64,000 bases of DNA from Paulinella micropora (GCA_019918135.1 WBZZ01006900.1:227501-291500); one strand, 5' to 3'. Shown: positions 19,968 through 31,742, numbered from the stretch's first letter. A program made the numbers and translations. Notes: generated from the sequence alone by a model not told the origin.

Positions 19968-20882
19968 TTACTTCCCCTTTCGCTCTTTTCTGCTCACTCT
20001 CTCCCTCCCTCTGTGGAGTTTGGTCGGTGAATGTGGTATGACTATGCCTCTCGCTTTTGCATCTTCTCGCAAACCTCTCTCGTCTGGATAGTAAGGGGAT
20101 TTAGGAGGGCAGAGGTCTGGGCTGACAGCTAGGTCAAGCAAAGGGTATTCTTTGTCTTGCTTTTTCGCGTGATACCCACAAAACAAACCATAAGCCAAAC
20201 GAGAAGCTTGCGCAGCATTAGGCCCCCGCTTGTCTTTCTTAATAGAGATTTGACAATGACTATTCTTTTTATCTTTCCCGTGACAAATAAGGGACCTCGG
20301 ACTGTCTCGTGAATACCTTGCAATATTTGTTTGAGGTGTTTTTGGGGCTGTGTTTTGACGCTGTGGGGTGGTAGTGGAAATGCATTTGGTTAACTGACTC
20401 TGAGAGCGTGAGATTGGCGTGTCGGAGGGACTCCCTCCGTCACTCTGACTAGTTTGGTTTGCTGGTAGGGGACGAACACCTGGCTCAATCTGGGGCTCCC
20501 CAGACTCGACATTCGCTCTCTCCCTATCTCTCTCTTCGTCAGGGGTTTCCCCAGTTTTGTCTAGGACATCTCCCCCTATGAAAACAAGTAAAGCGTCACT
20601 GTCTGTTTCGGTGTCCCCTTCTTGTTCTTGTTCTTCCTCTCTTATAAGGTTCACATCTTTACGAGACTTTTTGTCCTTTGTGTGGTGAGGTTTTCCCTTT
20701 TTCTTCTTATTGTCGTTTTTTTTCTCGCTCACTTGATCTTTCTTACGGAGTTTCTTTGCTGGGCAATACTTTTTCGTGTGGCCTTTCTCGTTGCATTCGT
20801 AGCAAGTGACCTTCAGCCACCACTCATCCTTCTTTTTGAACTTTCTGTACTTGCCCTTACCCCCTTCGTCCTCCCTTATCAC
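19968..20882 (-). pseudogene. Copia-1 Gag C-terminal part: zinc knuckle and C-x9-C/C-x2-H motif
   Basis: The frame starts with a basic stretch and the CCHC knuckle CYECNEKGHTKKYC, the nucleocapsid RNA-binding motif. An acidic and Ser/Thr-rich linker follows. Near residues 195-240 is a second Cys/His motif: CHGKDKKNSHC, about 33 residues, then CGYH. The same pattern is in copia-2 and copia-3. This frame is +1 relative to the Gag core upstream. Confidence 0.75.
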
Positions 20883-21885
20883 CTACCAAGAGGTTTGTCT
20901 CCCTCTTCTGCCTCGTGGGCTTTTCTGGCCTCTCTTTCCTCTCTTCTCCCTTCCACTTATCCTTTCTCCTCAACGCCCACGTGTCTCTCGCACTGTCGAT
21001 TAGACCGTCAAATCCAGGTCTTAGGTTGGGTGGTAGGTTGAAGTAAAGTGCTTTGAAATTCTCTCCATATGCGGGGTGTTTTGCAAGTTTAGCAAGCAGG
21101 GCTCTTATGAGGTCATCTTCATCAAATGGATGAGTTCTATGACTCTCTACCTCTCCCTTCATGGCAACATAATCATTCAACCATGCATCAACGTTTTGTC
21201 CGGGTTTTGGATACATGTTTTCGAAATTTTGTGCTTTAATGTTCTTGCTAACCCCGGAGATTGAACCGAACTTGGCCCTTACTGCCTCTATCAGCTCTAT
21301 CGGGCCAGTCACTGTCTTAGTACGTAAATATCGAACGACAACAGGGTGAGAAAAAGCAACAGACAGTATGAGTTGTAGTGTTCGCATGCGTTCATAATGT
21401 CTCTTCTCTTTCTGTATCACTTTCACTCTTCGTGTGTGTGCTCGTTTCGACTGTCTTCGTTTCTCACGTTTCAGTTTCTTAGCTCTTTTCTCTCTCCACT
21501 GTTTCTTCTGTTCGTCAGACTGAGTTAGCTTCGCCCATTCCTTCGGTTTGTCTTCAGTGGTTGTTTTGCCTTCTTCTTTCTTCGTTTTGGGTCTCTGACT
21601 ACCCCCTTCTGACACACTGCCATCATTGTCAGAATCGGTATCAGGGGTATCCTCTGAGTCTGGTTCATCTGGCAACTCCCTCTCCTCAATCTCCATTGCT
21701 TTCCCCGGGTCATAAGGGTATTTAACATTTGCTTTTGCAGCGTAACACACTCACCATGCCAGGATGATGCCCTTGGCATAGTTCACTAGCTTGTAGCGGA
21801 AGTCGGAATAATTCCGAGTGGTACCATCCAACTGCGGGATGTACTCTTGCTTCAAACCCGCTGTTTTCTCAGTTCCAAGGCTCAT
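20857..21885 (-). pseudogene. Copia-1 Gag core
   Basis: The ATG at 21883-21885 lies within the primer-binding site. The N-terminus (MSLGTEKTAGLKQEYIPQLD, then FRYKLVNYAKGIILAW) is copia Gag-like. An in-frame TGA at 21751-21753 breaks it. The frame then continues through an acidic linker to a helical capsid region (SVAFSHPVVVRYLRTKTV, ... LLAKLAKHPAYGENFKALYF). It ends NLLVGDKGGRRG and needs a +1 shift to reach the zinc knuckle. Confidence 0.75.
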
Positions 21886-21889
21886 AACC
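21879..21889 (-). other. Copia-1 primer-binding site overlapping Gag ATG
   Basis: Reads GGTTATGAGCC on the minus strand, directly after the 5' LTR. It is complementary to the anticodon region of initiator tRNA-Met (known for Drosophila copia and Ty5, primed by a half tRNA). The ATG within it opens Gag. Confidence 0.7.
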
Positions 21890-22147
21890 TTTAGGAAGCT
21901 ACCCATCGTGGAACCTTTACCGACCCCTTTCAGGATCTATCCGGGCTACCTAGCAAGACTATCACGCAGTATGGAAACGCACTTTAATAACTCGTAATAA
22001 AAGAACTGACTAATTGACTTCCACGTCACAAACTCACTAACTTAGCTACTGGTCTGTCGCACTTTCAGTTAACATTGGTATTAATGACTATTGACAAATC
22101 AACTATCCAAGTAACGGTGAATTAAATTGAAACAGCTACGACTAACG
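21889..22147 (-). repeat. Copia-1 5' LTR
   Basis: Pairs with 14506-14779. Somewhat shorter because of small deletions. Confidence 0.85.
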
Positions 22148-22994
22148 CAACGTTATAAATGTGGGAGGTTATTAATAATGAATAAGGATGCCACAGCTTT
22201 GCGGTGTGACTTACATCCTAACAACCTTCAACACTCCGGTACTACAAACGGTTGAAGTTAAGTGTAAAATATAGGATTTAAGGCCCTATGGGGTCCAAGC
22301 TTCCAAGCTTCTCCCCATACCACTATTATTAATATAATGACTTATGATAGCTACACTACACCAATACCAGTATTACAGCTTTAATAAGAAAAGGCGCGAA
22401 CAGAACATGCCGCGTAACATGACTGGCCGGATCGTAAGTAATGGCTCCAGACACCGTTACTGAGACTGATACGGCCGGTCCTTAACTATTAATTAAGATT
22501 ATAGTTCCAACACTCCCCCTGGAACAAAGTAAATTAATATGTAAGTTACTGCCGGTCCTATATATGTTATGCCATACTGCCGGTCCTATATATGTTACGC
22601 CATCTAATACTATTTTGTGAAACATAAGAAAACACAAACTCAAAACATATACCCTTACCCTCACGCTCTCCGAGAAGTAATGTCGGGGTTGGCTACCATT
22701 CTATCCACAGCGAGTATGCATAAGTTAGAATACAATATTACAAGGCAGCGGGCCTGTGGTAATATAGTCGGGCCTACCCAACGAGAAGAGGATTATTTCC
22801 CTACTCTCCCTACCTCGTGAATGAGCAAAAGTAATATGTAATAGACATATATAATGATATGAGAGTACATAGTTATAGTAATGACCTCCAAAGAAGTGAC
22901 AACATAAATATGCAATATTCTCATGATAATATATATGTGCAATCTATGACGATCGCAATTATGAACATAAAGCAAAAATAAAATTTTCAAGCGC
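22148..22994 (-). mobile_element. TGTTGG-type LTR and 3' end, probably copia-3
   Basis: Reading on the minus strand, AGGGGGAG (reverse of 22513-22520) is followed by TGTTGGAAC, a classic copia LTR start after a purine tract. Part of this LTR resembles 57904-58074 (GGAGCCATTACTTA-type block and CCGG-rich words). Position and strand fit the missing 3' end of copia-3, displaced by copia-2. Its outer edge is obscured by copia-1. Confidence 0.5.
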
Positions 22995-23331
22995 CGTTGA
23001 TTAGGTAATTACCCGGTCACTCACGACCTAATACCTTTACACTCCGGTTTGCTGAGGGACTCCATTAAAAGCCACGATGCCAATCGACACTTTAATTCGC
23101 AAGTAGATAGCAGAACTGACAAACTCAAAGGTAATAACGAAACTGAAATAAAGTCCGCACGACTGTAATTATTACACAATGGTTATTGTTTAATCCTGAA
23201 ATGCCAATCACATAGACCGTTACGTCCGTTACCATTATTGACTATAACTATACGGTCATTCGACTATACGAATAAATTACTTACCAGTCACAAAGCAATT
23301 ACTAAGAGTAAACGTAGTTATCCTACCAACG
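22995..23331 (-). repeat. Copia-2 3' LTR
   Basis: Pairs with 31410-31742; similar in family to the truncated plus-strand LTR at 13951-14358. Confidence 0.9.
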
Positions 23332-23903
23332 CTCCCCCTTAGTTCTATGTCAATGAGCAAATTATCAATCAATACATCTACGATTAATAACTATAAGAAA
23401 TGCGATAATGCCCTCCATCCCAATTAGTACTGAAATGGTGTTTGGTCACAAAACTTGTAAATAGCCAACACTCTTAGTCCATCGTTGTTGCCTCGTTGTC
23501 AAGTTGACATCTCGACTTTGTCAATTAAAGCTTCTTCAAAAGTCATCGAATGTGGTTATACTCGTACGTAACTGAATTACATTACTGACTCTGCGAGTCA
23601 CATATAATTAGTAAATATTGCCATTCCGCCAAGGTAAAACTACTCCTTGCGAAGACCGCTCTGACGGCTGATGTCCATATCCCGCTCTTGCCGCGATTGA
23701 CGATCGATGGTGGAAAGTCCACACGCCTCTCTCTCGCGCTCGACTTCTACTTCAACGGGAACACCGTCACAAGATGCCGCTCAACTACGTGCGCATGACA
23801 CTTCCTTCACACTTCAAAGAGAGAAAACTCACAAAAGAACAACATAAGTTGACTTTGCGTAAATTATGTGTTTATGGTGAGTTTGCAGACTTGAGATGTA
23901 GGA
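23332..23903 (-). other. Copia-2 3' untranslated region
   Basis: Purine tract beside the LTR, otherwise no coding signal. Confidence 0.6.
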
Positions 23904-24710
23904 TCATGGATCAAGTGTTACCATAAACTTACTAATGAGATATTCGAATTGATCCTTAGGAACATGTTTAGTTAGTACGTCTGCAATTTGTTTCTTAGTT
24001 CCTACCTTAACAAATTTAATCTCATTGTCTCTCTGTGCATCATGGATGAAATGAAGTTCAAGGGGTAAGTGTTTTGTACGTTGTCCTGACATTCCCCTTT
24101 CTGCTGCTAAGATATTTTGTGCATTATCTTCATAAAGCTCTATCGGTCCTTTCTGTGCTATGTTTAATTCTCCGTGATATGTCGGATAGCCAATCTCTCC
24201 CGTATACACTCCGCTGCTGCGAAAATTTCAGCGTCATTAGAACTAAGTGCAATTCTAGTCTGTCGCTTCGACAACCAATCTACCGGGTCTCCTCCCCAAA
24301 GTACTACATATCCACGCGACTTTCCGGTTTTCTTACAATGTGTGCTGCATCGGGCCAAAGAGTAATTCGCGGGTATGTCCTTCCCTCTTGCGATGACTTA
24401 GGCCCGTGAAATGCAATACCGCGATACGAACCTTTCAACTACCTGAAGATCCTACCTAACATAGCATAAGCAAGTCCTGGATTTACAGTTTGCATTACAC
24501 TAGCTGCATTTAGTGCTTGATCAGCATCTGGTCGTGTCATCTTAGTTAGGAACAAAAGTTTCCCTACTAGACTAGGTATAGAATGTTTTCTAAGAGCGCT
24601 TGTTTCTCCCATGGGCTCAGGCACATGTTCAGCACTTGGAGTACTTACTGGTCTAACATTGGCATATCCTACATCCTTTAATATCTGTTTCTGGTACTAT
24701 AAAAACTTAA
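23904..24710 (-). pseudogene. Copia-2 RNase H and RT tail (three broken frames)
   Basis: Pieces 24439-24624 (SLVGKLLFLTKMTRPDADQA), 24164-24358 (VVLWGGDPVDWLSKRQTRIA, SSNDAEIFAAAECIRERLAI) and 23904-24209 (ELYEDNAQNILAAERGMSGQ, ADVLTKHVPKDQFEYLISKF) correspond one by one to the copia-1 RNase H. Two frameshifts separate them. Confidence 0.8.
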
Positions 24711-24860
24711 ATAATTCGCAACCTAATTAATGCGCATCTCTCGGAGGCTCAAGTCGACCCTTGACTTATCCTACGAGGTCCAATTAATAAAAAAAAACTC
24801 TTCTTTCTAATCAAATACAACCTGCCTAAGCTTTTCCTATCATTTCTTTTATTAGTTCCG

Positions 24861-25415
24861 TCACCGTTTGCTGACTTGAGGAGAGGTGCGAATTATTAAA
24901 TTCTTTATAGTACTTATTCTGATGCAATAAAATGAGTCTCCTTCCTGAACTATCTCTATTCCTTTAAACTCCTTAGCCACTCCCAAACGCTTAAGAGGAT
25001 AAAACTTTTCTAGTTTACCAGCGAATCGGTCGTATGCTCGTTCGTTAGGAGCTGAGAAGATAAGATCGTCTACATGGAAAATACCTATGACAGCATCTCT
25101 CACTGGCTTATCCTTTTCTACGAACATGCATAAATCTGAGTCTAGTAACCTGAATCCTAATTCCTCTAACTTAGGGGCTAAGATCTCATACAATCTCCTA
25201 CTAGCTTGCGGCGCGCCATACAGAGCTCCATCTACTCTCCATATCATGCACTCATGCTCCTCACTGTCTATCCCATCGGGCGCATAAGCATAAACAGGAT
25301 CATGCATTTGTTCATTTAGATAAGCATTTTTGAGGTTTATACCGTATAGCTTATGTCCATGCCATGCTGCAAGCTTAGATAAAAAGAGTAATGAGCGATG
25401 CGCGGCACAGGGCAC
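24861..25415 (-). pseudogene. Copia-2 reverse transcriptase, catalytic part
   Basis: Contains HRSLLFLSKLAAWHGHKL, INLKNAYLNEQM, ALYGAPQASRRLYEILAPKL and the active site FHVDDLIFSAP. In copia-1 the first motif reads EIDFKNAYLN; here it is GINLKNAYLN, so the first catalytic Asp is replaced by Asn. That alone would abolish polymerisation. Confidence 0.82.
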
Positions 25416-25421
25416 GAGTAA

Positions 25422-26552
25422 TTAATCTGGTTTATAGCTAACTCCTGGCTCTAGCATATCTCCCCGCAAAGCTAACCTTGACTTAATGAACTTACGTCCT
25501 TTATCGTCTAGTTTGACTTTATGTACCCACGCTAGTCTCACTACTTTTACTCCTTTTTCTTTCGCTTCCTTAGGGCTTACCCACGTGTAAGTGTTAAACG
25601 ACTTTAGAGCTTCAATCTCTTTATCCATTCCTGCTTTCAACTCTTTCGCGGTCAATCCCTCATCAACGATTGCCTTTGGTACCTTCAATGTCAGGTCCAG
25701 TAACGCAGTGGTTTGATCCTCTACGATACTTTCTGCGGACATCTCGGGATGCGCTAGTTCTCCGACGGGTCTTATCCTATCTATCCGATACTTTCTGATC
25801 TCGCTGTCTAACATCTTTTCTACTTGACCGTCGTCAAAGACTACGAAGTGGCTGGGCTTAGGCATCTTACGGACTTTAAGTCTATCTCCTTTCTCGCACG
25901 GTTCTAAGACTTTTCCTTCTCTCTTAACTGATCGCCAGTTGTCTCCATATTCTTCCTTTGCCCATTCTTCTCCGAAAGCTACTCCCGGCACACTAACTCT
26001 CTCTCCTGTCAATGTAGCTGCTTTTACTGCTGCCTTCTTTTCTGGAGGTGGTTGTGTAACTGGTGTCCCAATCTTTGCTTCTCGTTTCCCTCTCACTGTG
26101 TTAGCTGATGTGATCTTGTCACTTTGCTCCCAAGTGAGGCCCTTAGTGGGCTCGTCTCCCTCTACGTACCTCCCACTAGGGTGGTCTGCTTCGGGGCTTT
26201 GCGCCTCTAACGATGTGACGGGTGTTAGCCCATCATCCCTGTTGTCAACTATTTCTGCCTTTGACTCTGATGGGAGACCGGAATCTGGACCGTGAATGTC
26301 CTTTTCTTGCTGTTGCTCCTCATGCTTGTCTAACTCCCCCTCAACCTTAAGTTCGGGTTCGTTTGTTGGCTGTTCTAGCTGACCGGTATCACTACTCTCC
26401 CCCTCAGATTCCTCGTCGTCCCATCTGACTTCCCTGGGTGGGTGAGCCTCCTTACCAACTATATTGGGGTCAAAGCGTACATTACGTACATTAGTAATGA
26501 TCTTATGACCATCCCAAACTCTGTAATAGTTCCTTAAATACATCGTACCCAA
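25422..26552 (-). pseudogene. Copia-2 integrase end, linker with FDDG module, start of RT
   Basis: Starts with the integrase tail (NYYRVWDGHKIITNVRNVRF) and then a long acidic linker. About residues 185-260 hold the conserved module: FGEEWAKEEYGDNW, VRKMPKPSHFVVFDDGQVEK and MLDSEIRKYRIDRI. The RT N-terminus follows (YTWVSPKEAKEKGVKVVRLA, LALRGDMLEPGVSYKPD). An in-frame stop at about 25419-25421 separates it from the catalytic part. Confidence 0.75.
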
Positions 26553-26558
26553 GCAATA

Positions 26559-27340
26559 TCAGGCGTTTTCCCCTACAGTTTCCTTTCGGAGCCCTACCTG
26601 CTTTCCTATGTACATTACACCTAAACATCCTATAGGTTTCAGTTGTCGGATAGCTGGCTTGTAGCCTAGACATTGCTCAAAAGGGGAAGTGCCCTTTCTA
26701 GGTCCTGTCGTGGCCGGCAGAATGTTGTGCAAGGTTGTGGCAGTATGTTCCATCTCTGCCCAAAACTGTGGAGGCAAGTTAGATTCGTACCGCATGGCCC
26801 GGGCTGGTCCGGCTGTGATGTCATTGACCTTCTCAGCTATAGGATTGCCATCTTTGTCACCTGGAGCACTAGTCTTCCAAATGAATTGAAGACCACTCTA
26901 TGATTTCAGTTGGGACATCGAACTCGTTATCACAAGTGATCTATCTGACTTTCCTTCCTGTTTGCCTCTCAAACCATGCTACAGCTTGCTTCAAACACTC
27001 TACGAACTTGTTCTTGTAGCGTAAGTAAAAATCCTTGATGTACCCCAAATAATCATCTGTTACGCAAAATTTATAGTACTTACCGTGAATTGAAATGACC
27101 GCCCATGGTCCGGAAGTATCTACATGCAAAATCTCACAGGGGTAACTCGCTCTCCTAATTCTATTAGCCTCAAATCGGGGCAACACTTTAGCTTTCCTCA
27201 TCATGCAGGCTTCGCAAAATCTAACTCTATCCTCACTTCCTGTCACTTTTCTACCAATTGCCTTGCCTAATGCATAGGTCTTTGGTAATGCTTTATGACC
27301 ACTACACTGATGCATGCCATAAATGTCAATCGGTTTGTAT
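26559..27340 (-). pseudogene. Copia-2 integrase core (broken)
   Basis: From 27315: HQCSGHKALPKTYALGKAIG and CEACMMRKAK (zinc-binding), then Asp in LHVDTSGPWAV, SIHGKYYKFCVTDDYLGYIK and a frame break near 26940 around the second Asp. The part at 26559-26795 has PARAMRYESNLPPQFWAEME and LHNILPATTGPRKGTSPFEQ. The catalytic Glu region (AEKVNDITAGPARAM) lies just upstream of 26795 in frame. Confidence 0.78.
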
Positions 27341-27526
27341 TTCTAGCCTTTCTCAGGATACATAGCGTAGCACGCTGCCTCTAGCTTCCTCGTTCTCACT
27401 TACTCTCGCTTGCTTGCTCTCTTTTTCTCTCTCTTTGGGAATTCCCGCCCCGCTTACCGCGTCTTCTTCTTTCTCTCTTTCACTTTGGGGTTGTAACGCT
27501 CGTTTATGTTGAGGGGCTTATCCTTT

Positions 27527-28906
27527 TCATCGTCCCAGCGGTAGAGCATACCAGGTGTAAGTCTCCCCCTCACGATCACGTCGCTCTTTTATTCTTATGA
27601 GGCGTTTGAGGATTAGAAGTTGCCCGTTCTGGTGAATGATAGACCGATGATGGTTGTGGTCCATGTTCCCTGTGGACATGATGTTGACCGGTACCCTAGT
27701 GTCTAACAACCTATCTTTCTTTACCCAAACTTGCTTTCCCGTCGTCCATCTATTCTTGTTAATCGTGCTTCCCCCATGTCTCTCACAGTACTCTCTCCGT
27801 TCCCTGTGACTAAGCTGACGGGTTCTATCTCTCGAACGTTGCGCAAGATGTGTGGTGTACAGGCTATGTCTCTTGACGATCCACCATCCTGTACTATCAT
27901 CTTCTCTTTTTCGACCTACCGTCGTGCTGTCGTCTACCATGAGGTTGTGATCCTGCTCCTCATCATCCTCATTCTCTTTCTTCTGGAGCCTGTCCTTCTT
28001 TTCTCTCTCGAATCTCTCCTCATACATCCAATCAAGCTCTTCTCGTGCTTCGCAGTACGATCTGTAGCTTATGGGTATTCCTGCTCTCATCTCTTCAGAG
28101 GTTCTAGAGTGTTCTAGGTTTTCCAGATCGTACTCATCATCCTCCTCTAGGTCTGAGTGTCCGTCTATTTTCCTTCTCTTCCTATCAAACTCTTTCTTCC
28201 TCTGTGCTGCCTGTTCTGGGCTGAAGAACTTGTGTGCATCTCCTGAGTCTAACTTACGCAAATATGCGTTCAGTCTACCCCCTCTCGCTTCTACCTCATG
28301 CCATATCTTCATCAGGTGGGGCATCGATCGCACTATAAAAAGGGCAAATTGATTGTCGTGATTGTTAGCTAAGTCGAGTATCCCATAATCTATTATTGCT
28401 AACAGTTCTGAGTAAAAATCATTCTCTTTGCCGTCCGGGTCGTAACACAATCCCTCTTTCACTACTATCGGTTCTGCTCCCTTCGTCAGTGCATATAGCA
28501 ACCTAGCTGTTTCCGTCTTCTCAGGTCTTGGATGTCCTTCACTGTGTCTGTACTCACACTCCCACTTAGCTCTTTCCTTAGCTTTCGTACTTTGAGTGTT
28601 CTTAGCTGCTCTTTTCTCTATGACTGTCTCTCTTGTGATTAGTGGTGTGCCTGCTGCATGCTTTAGAAATAATTCGTTAACAGCCCAAAACACATCTGTC
28701 AACAGTCCGTCTGCTTCAGCCACTCTCTCTCCCTCTTTCTTCGTCATTCTCACAATGTCTCCTGTCTCATCGTCCATTATACACAGGTTGTTCAGCTGTT
28801 CACTTATTCTCTTAAAGTCTTCAAAGCCTATCACCTTTCCGTGTTCTGTGTCTCTTTTACTGCTCTTCCCCACAGGTGTGTCGTGTGTGTCGTGTGTGTG
28901 TGTCAC
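27527..28906 (-). pseudogene. Copia-2 protease region
   Basis: About 460 residues open. A helical region (LTDVFWAVNELFLKHAAGTP; GILDLANNHDNQFALFIVRS) resembles the equivalent in copia-3. Further down is the protease end (NIMSTGNMDHNHHRSIIHQN). The active site reads VQDGGSSRDIAC in an adjacent frame at about 27865-27900. Compared with copia-1 (QDSGSSRD), Ser is Gly, so D-S-G became D-G-G. Confidence 0.68.
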
Positions 28907-29147
28907 TGGCTTGCTCTGCTTGTGATTCTACGCTGTCTCCTACTCTGTCTATCGGGGACGGACCTTGTGGCAGTAGCGATGGGGGCCAAGACTTCCCTTC
29001 TCTTGTCACTCCTACATGCTCATCAGCCTCATCGAATGCAATCTCTTTTTCAGCTCTAGTCCCGCCGGTCCTTGCTTCACTCCCTGGCAAAACAGCATCA
29101 TTCCGTGAAAATGAACTAACTACTTTCTTCCCGGGTTTTTCGACACT

Positions 29148-30079
29148 TTACTTGTCTTTTTCCCCGATATTTGCGGAACTTAGCGAGTCTTTCTTCACGG
29201 GTTTTGCAGTATCTTTGAGCGAAACTTGCTGTGCACTCGCCCCCTTTCCCTCCCTCTCTCTCTGTATTCGTATCATCTCACTCTCTGATGGAAAGTCACG
29301 GGAAGGGCGTGGGCGACGTATTATTACTACTAATGGGTCTTGTAACAGGTCAATAGACGGAAATAGAGGGTCTTGGCGAGCATGGTACCCGCACAAATCT
29401 GCATACACTAGCCTTTTTTCTTCCTCTCCCGCCTTATCCCAAATCCCCCCCTCTCCAAACTTAACCCCACACTGCTCTCCTTTCCAGTTAAGCCCTTGAC
29501 AACGAATGGTTAGTGGGCCTGTTGTGTTGCTCTGAGGAGTGGATGTAGTGGGATGTGGTGTTTCTTTCTTTGTCTGTCTAGAGTTCTGAGGGGGTGTGGG
29601 TGTCGGCTTCTCTTTTTCTTTCCGTTTCTCTTTTACTTTTGATTGAGAGAGTTTTGGTTGCAATGGTGAGGGTTGCACGCGTTGCGTGGGTGGTGAGGTG
29701 GTGAGGGCAGGAGTTGTTGTTGTAGAGGTGTCGGGGTGTTGAGCACTAGTGAGAGTGCGTTGTGGGGGGTTGTGGGGTCTATCTCGGAGTGTGTTTCGAG
29801 CCAATGGAGCACTCGACAGTCCCCCCCCCCCCCACGGGCTCTAGTGGGTTGTTCCAAGGGTTTATTGTCACTTTGCTCCGTTTGGGGCTCACTTTCCTCC
29901 TCGCCCTCTTGCTCAGCTTCACGAGCAATTATTCTTTCCCCACTTTCAATGTTACCCTCCATTGCATCCTCTCCACCCACCATAATGACTAGCTCGTACT
30001 CTTCCTCGTCAGAGCTGTCTTCCCCCTCAGACTTATCTCCTTCTTCCTCTTCACCCTCCTCTCCTACTTCTTCCTTCAT
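29148..30079 (-). pseudogene. Copia-2 Gag-Pol linker with C-x9-C/C-x2-H motif
   Basis: Overlapping frames 29633-30079 (acidic) and 29148-29804. The latter holds RCQGLNWKGEQCGVKF, about 25 residues, then DLCGYHARQ. This matches copia-1 and resembles a short treble-clef pattern, C..G...G.QC ... C.xH, known from assorted eukaryotic and viral proteins; likely zinc binding. Confidence 0.65.
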
Positions 30080-30154
30080 TAGAGTAACTCCTCTGGCTCC
30101 TTTCTTTCGAAACTTGCCATTCTTGTCTCTCTGATTTTCTTTAGAGGAGTTAGA

Positions 30155-31406
30155 TTAAGAGAACTTTGAACTGGTTCGTTTGGGGTTTGACTTAAGTTTG
30201 GGGCAAAAACGCTTAGTGTGTCCAGTTTGGTAGCAGTGGTAGCATGTTGCCGTGAGCCACCATTCCTGCTCTGAACTGTCACTATTCCCATTACGGTAAC
30301 TTCCCTTTCCCGTTCTTTGTCCATTTCTTTTGTTTCTCTCTCTTTCCTCCTTTCTCTCCTCCCTCTCCCTCTCCAAACAGTAGATTCGCTCCCTTACCCT
30401 CTCTCTTTCTCTCCTTCCTACGTTCCTTTCTGAGTCTCTTCTGCTTTGCTTCCCACACCACGTAAATCTCTCTTGCCGACTCTACCATATCATCATGGGT
30501 TGGCCTGCTCGCTGCTGCTAATCTATAATGATCGTTGAGGTATGCAGGCCCATAGGCCTCATGCTCTGCCAGCTTCTCTAACAATCCATTTACTGCTTCT
30601 TCTGGCTCAAAAGGCTTCCCTCTCAGGGCCTCTAGCCAGTTCTTCTGCAGTAGATGTTGTGTCAGATACTCGTCCATATCCTCTGTCGGTCTCGGTCTCA
30701 TCTCTTTACATGCTTTCTCCTCTATGTATCTCGCCGCACCACTTAGATTACTGTATTTTTCTTTGACAATGCCGACTTTCTCAAACGGGCAATGAACCTT
30801 TTTGCTGCGGAGAAATCGAACCACCTTAGATTCCGAGAATGCTGTTGTTACGAGAAGTTGGAACATTCTGCAGCGATGCAGATATTGCTGCTCTTCTCTG
30901 TATCTCTTGTTTTTCAGCAAGTACGCATCCTTGTTGGTTCTTGTCATCGCTCTTTTCTTCTTTCTGTTCGCCCTATCCTCCCAAGCTTTCTTCTCTTCCT
31001 TTCTGAGGTCTTTCCAGTTTGCCGGTTTCTCTGTCGCTGTCTTCTGGTCTTGTGGTGTTTGGCTACCTCTCTGTCTCTGTTGTCGTGGTTGTTGTGTCTC
31101 TGTTTCATCTTCTTCGTCTGATCCCTCCGGTGTGTCCACCTCGTGTGGTTCTCTCGGTTCTTCCATTTCTTCTGCTTTTCTCATCCTGTCTCTATCAAAA
31201 CCATACTTTGTTCTTGCTTTATGGTCTTGGAAAGCATCATGAAACATATCCCTGAGTGTTGTGGTAATCCCGTAGGCATACTCCTCTATCTTGTAATAGC
31301 CGCAGCTCTGTAAATCCTTTTTATTTCCGCTAAACACAGGTGTGTGAGACATTAATTGTCTCATGCTAATCGCATGGTGCCGAAATTCGTTTCCCCAGCG
31401 GCTCAT
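30155..31406 (-). pseudogene. Copia-2 Gag core and zinc knuckle
   Basis: ATG at 31404-31406 lies in the primer-binding site (MSRWGNEFRHHAISM). The capsid-like region contains LVTTAFSESKVVRFLRSKKV and VNGLLEKLAEHEAYGPAYLN, parallel to copia-1. The core frame ends near 30291. The knuckle CYHCYQTGHTKRFC is in the +1 frame (30155-30376), as in copia-1. Confidence 0.78.
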
Positions 31407-31410
31407 AACC
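31400..31410 (-). other. Copia-2 primer-binding site overlapping Gag ATG
   Basis: GGTTATGAGCC followed by GCTGGGG, next to the 5' LTR. Same layout as copia-1. Confidence 0.7.
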
Positions 31411-31742
31411 GTTGATTAGGTAATTACCCGGTCACTCACGGACCTAATACCTTTACACTCCGGTTTGCTGAGGACTCCGTTAAAAGCCACGATGCCAATC
31501 GACACTTTAATTCGCAAGTAGATAGCAGAACTGACAAACTCAAAGGTAATAACGAACTGAAATAAAGTCCGCATGACTGTAATTATTACACAATGGTTAT
31601 TGTCCAACCCTGAAATGCCAATATAGACCGTTACGTCCGTTACCATTATTGACTATAACTATACGGTCATTCGACTATACGAATAAATTACTTGCCTGTC
31701 ACAAAGCAATTACTAACAGTAAACGTAGTTACCCTACCAACG
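31410..31742 (-). repeat. Copia-2 5' LTR
   Basis: Pairs with 22995-23331. AGCGC follows at 31743. Confidence 0.9.

Larger units (their letters stand above)
14506..22147 (-). mobile_element. Copia-1: Ty1/copia retrotransposon with both LTRs
   Basis: Direct repeats of about 260-275 bp (14506-14779 and 21889-22147) bound a minus-strand internal region in copia order: Gag, zinc knuckle, protease, integrase, reverse transcriptase, RNase H. Next to the 3' LTR lies the purine tract AAGGGGGAG (reverse of 14780-14788); next to the 5' LTR is the primer site GGTTATGAGCC. Flanks CAACA (14501-14505) and CAACG (22148-22152) agree in four of five bases as a target duplication. Several frameshifts and at least one Gag stop make it defective. 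LTR ends are not TG...CA. Confidence 0.85.
22995..31742 (-). mobile_element. Copia-2: Ty1/copia retrotransposon with both LTRs and a perfect 5-bp target duplication
   Basis: LTRs at 22995-23331 (337 bp) and 31410-31742 (333 bp) bound a minus-strand copia set. AGCGC is present directly outside both ends (22990-22994 and 31743-31747), a clean target duplication. The primer site GGTTATGAGCC and purine tract AAGGGGGAG are in place. LTR ends read CGTTGG...CAACG, not TG...CA. Frames are broken in several places, so it is probably inactive. Confidence 0.9.
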
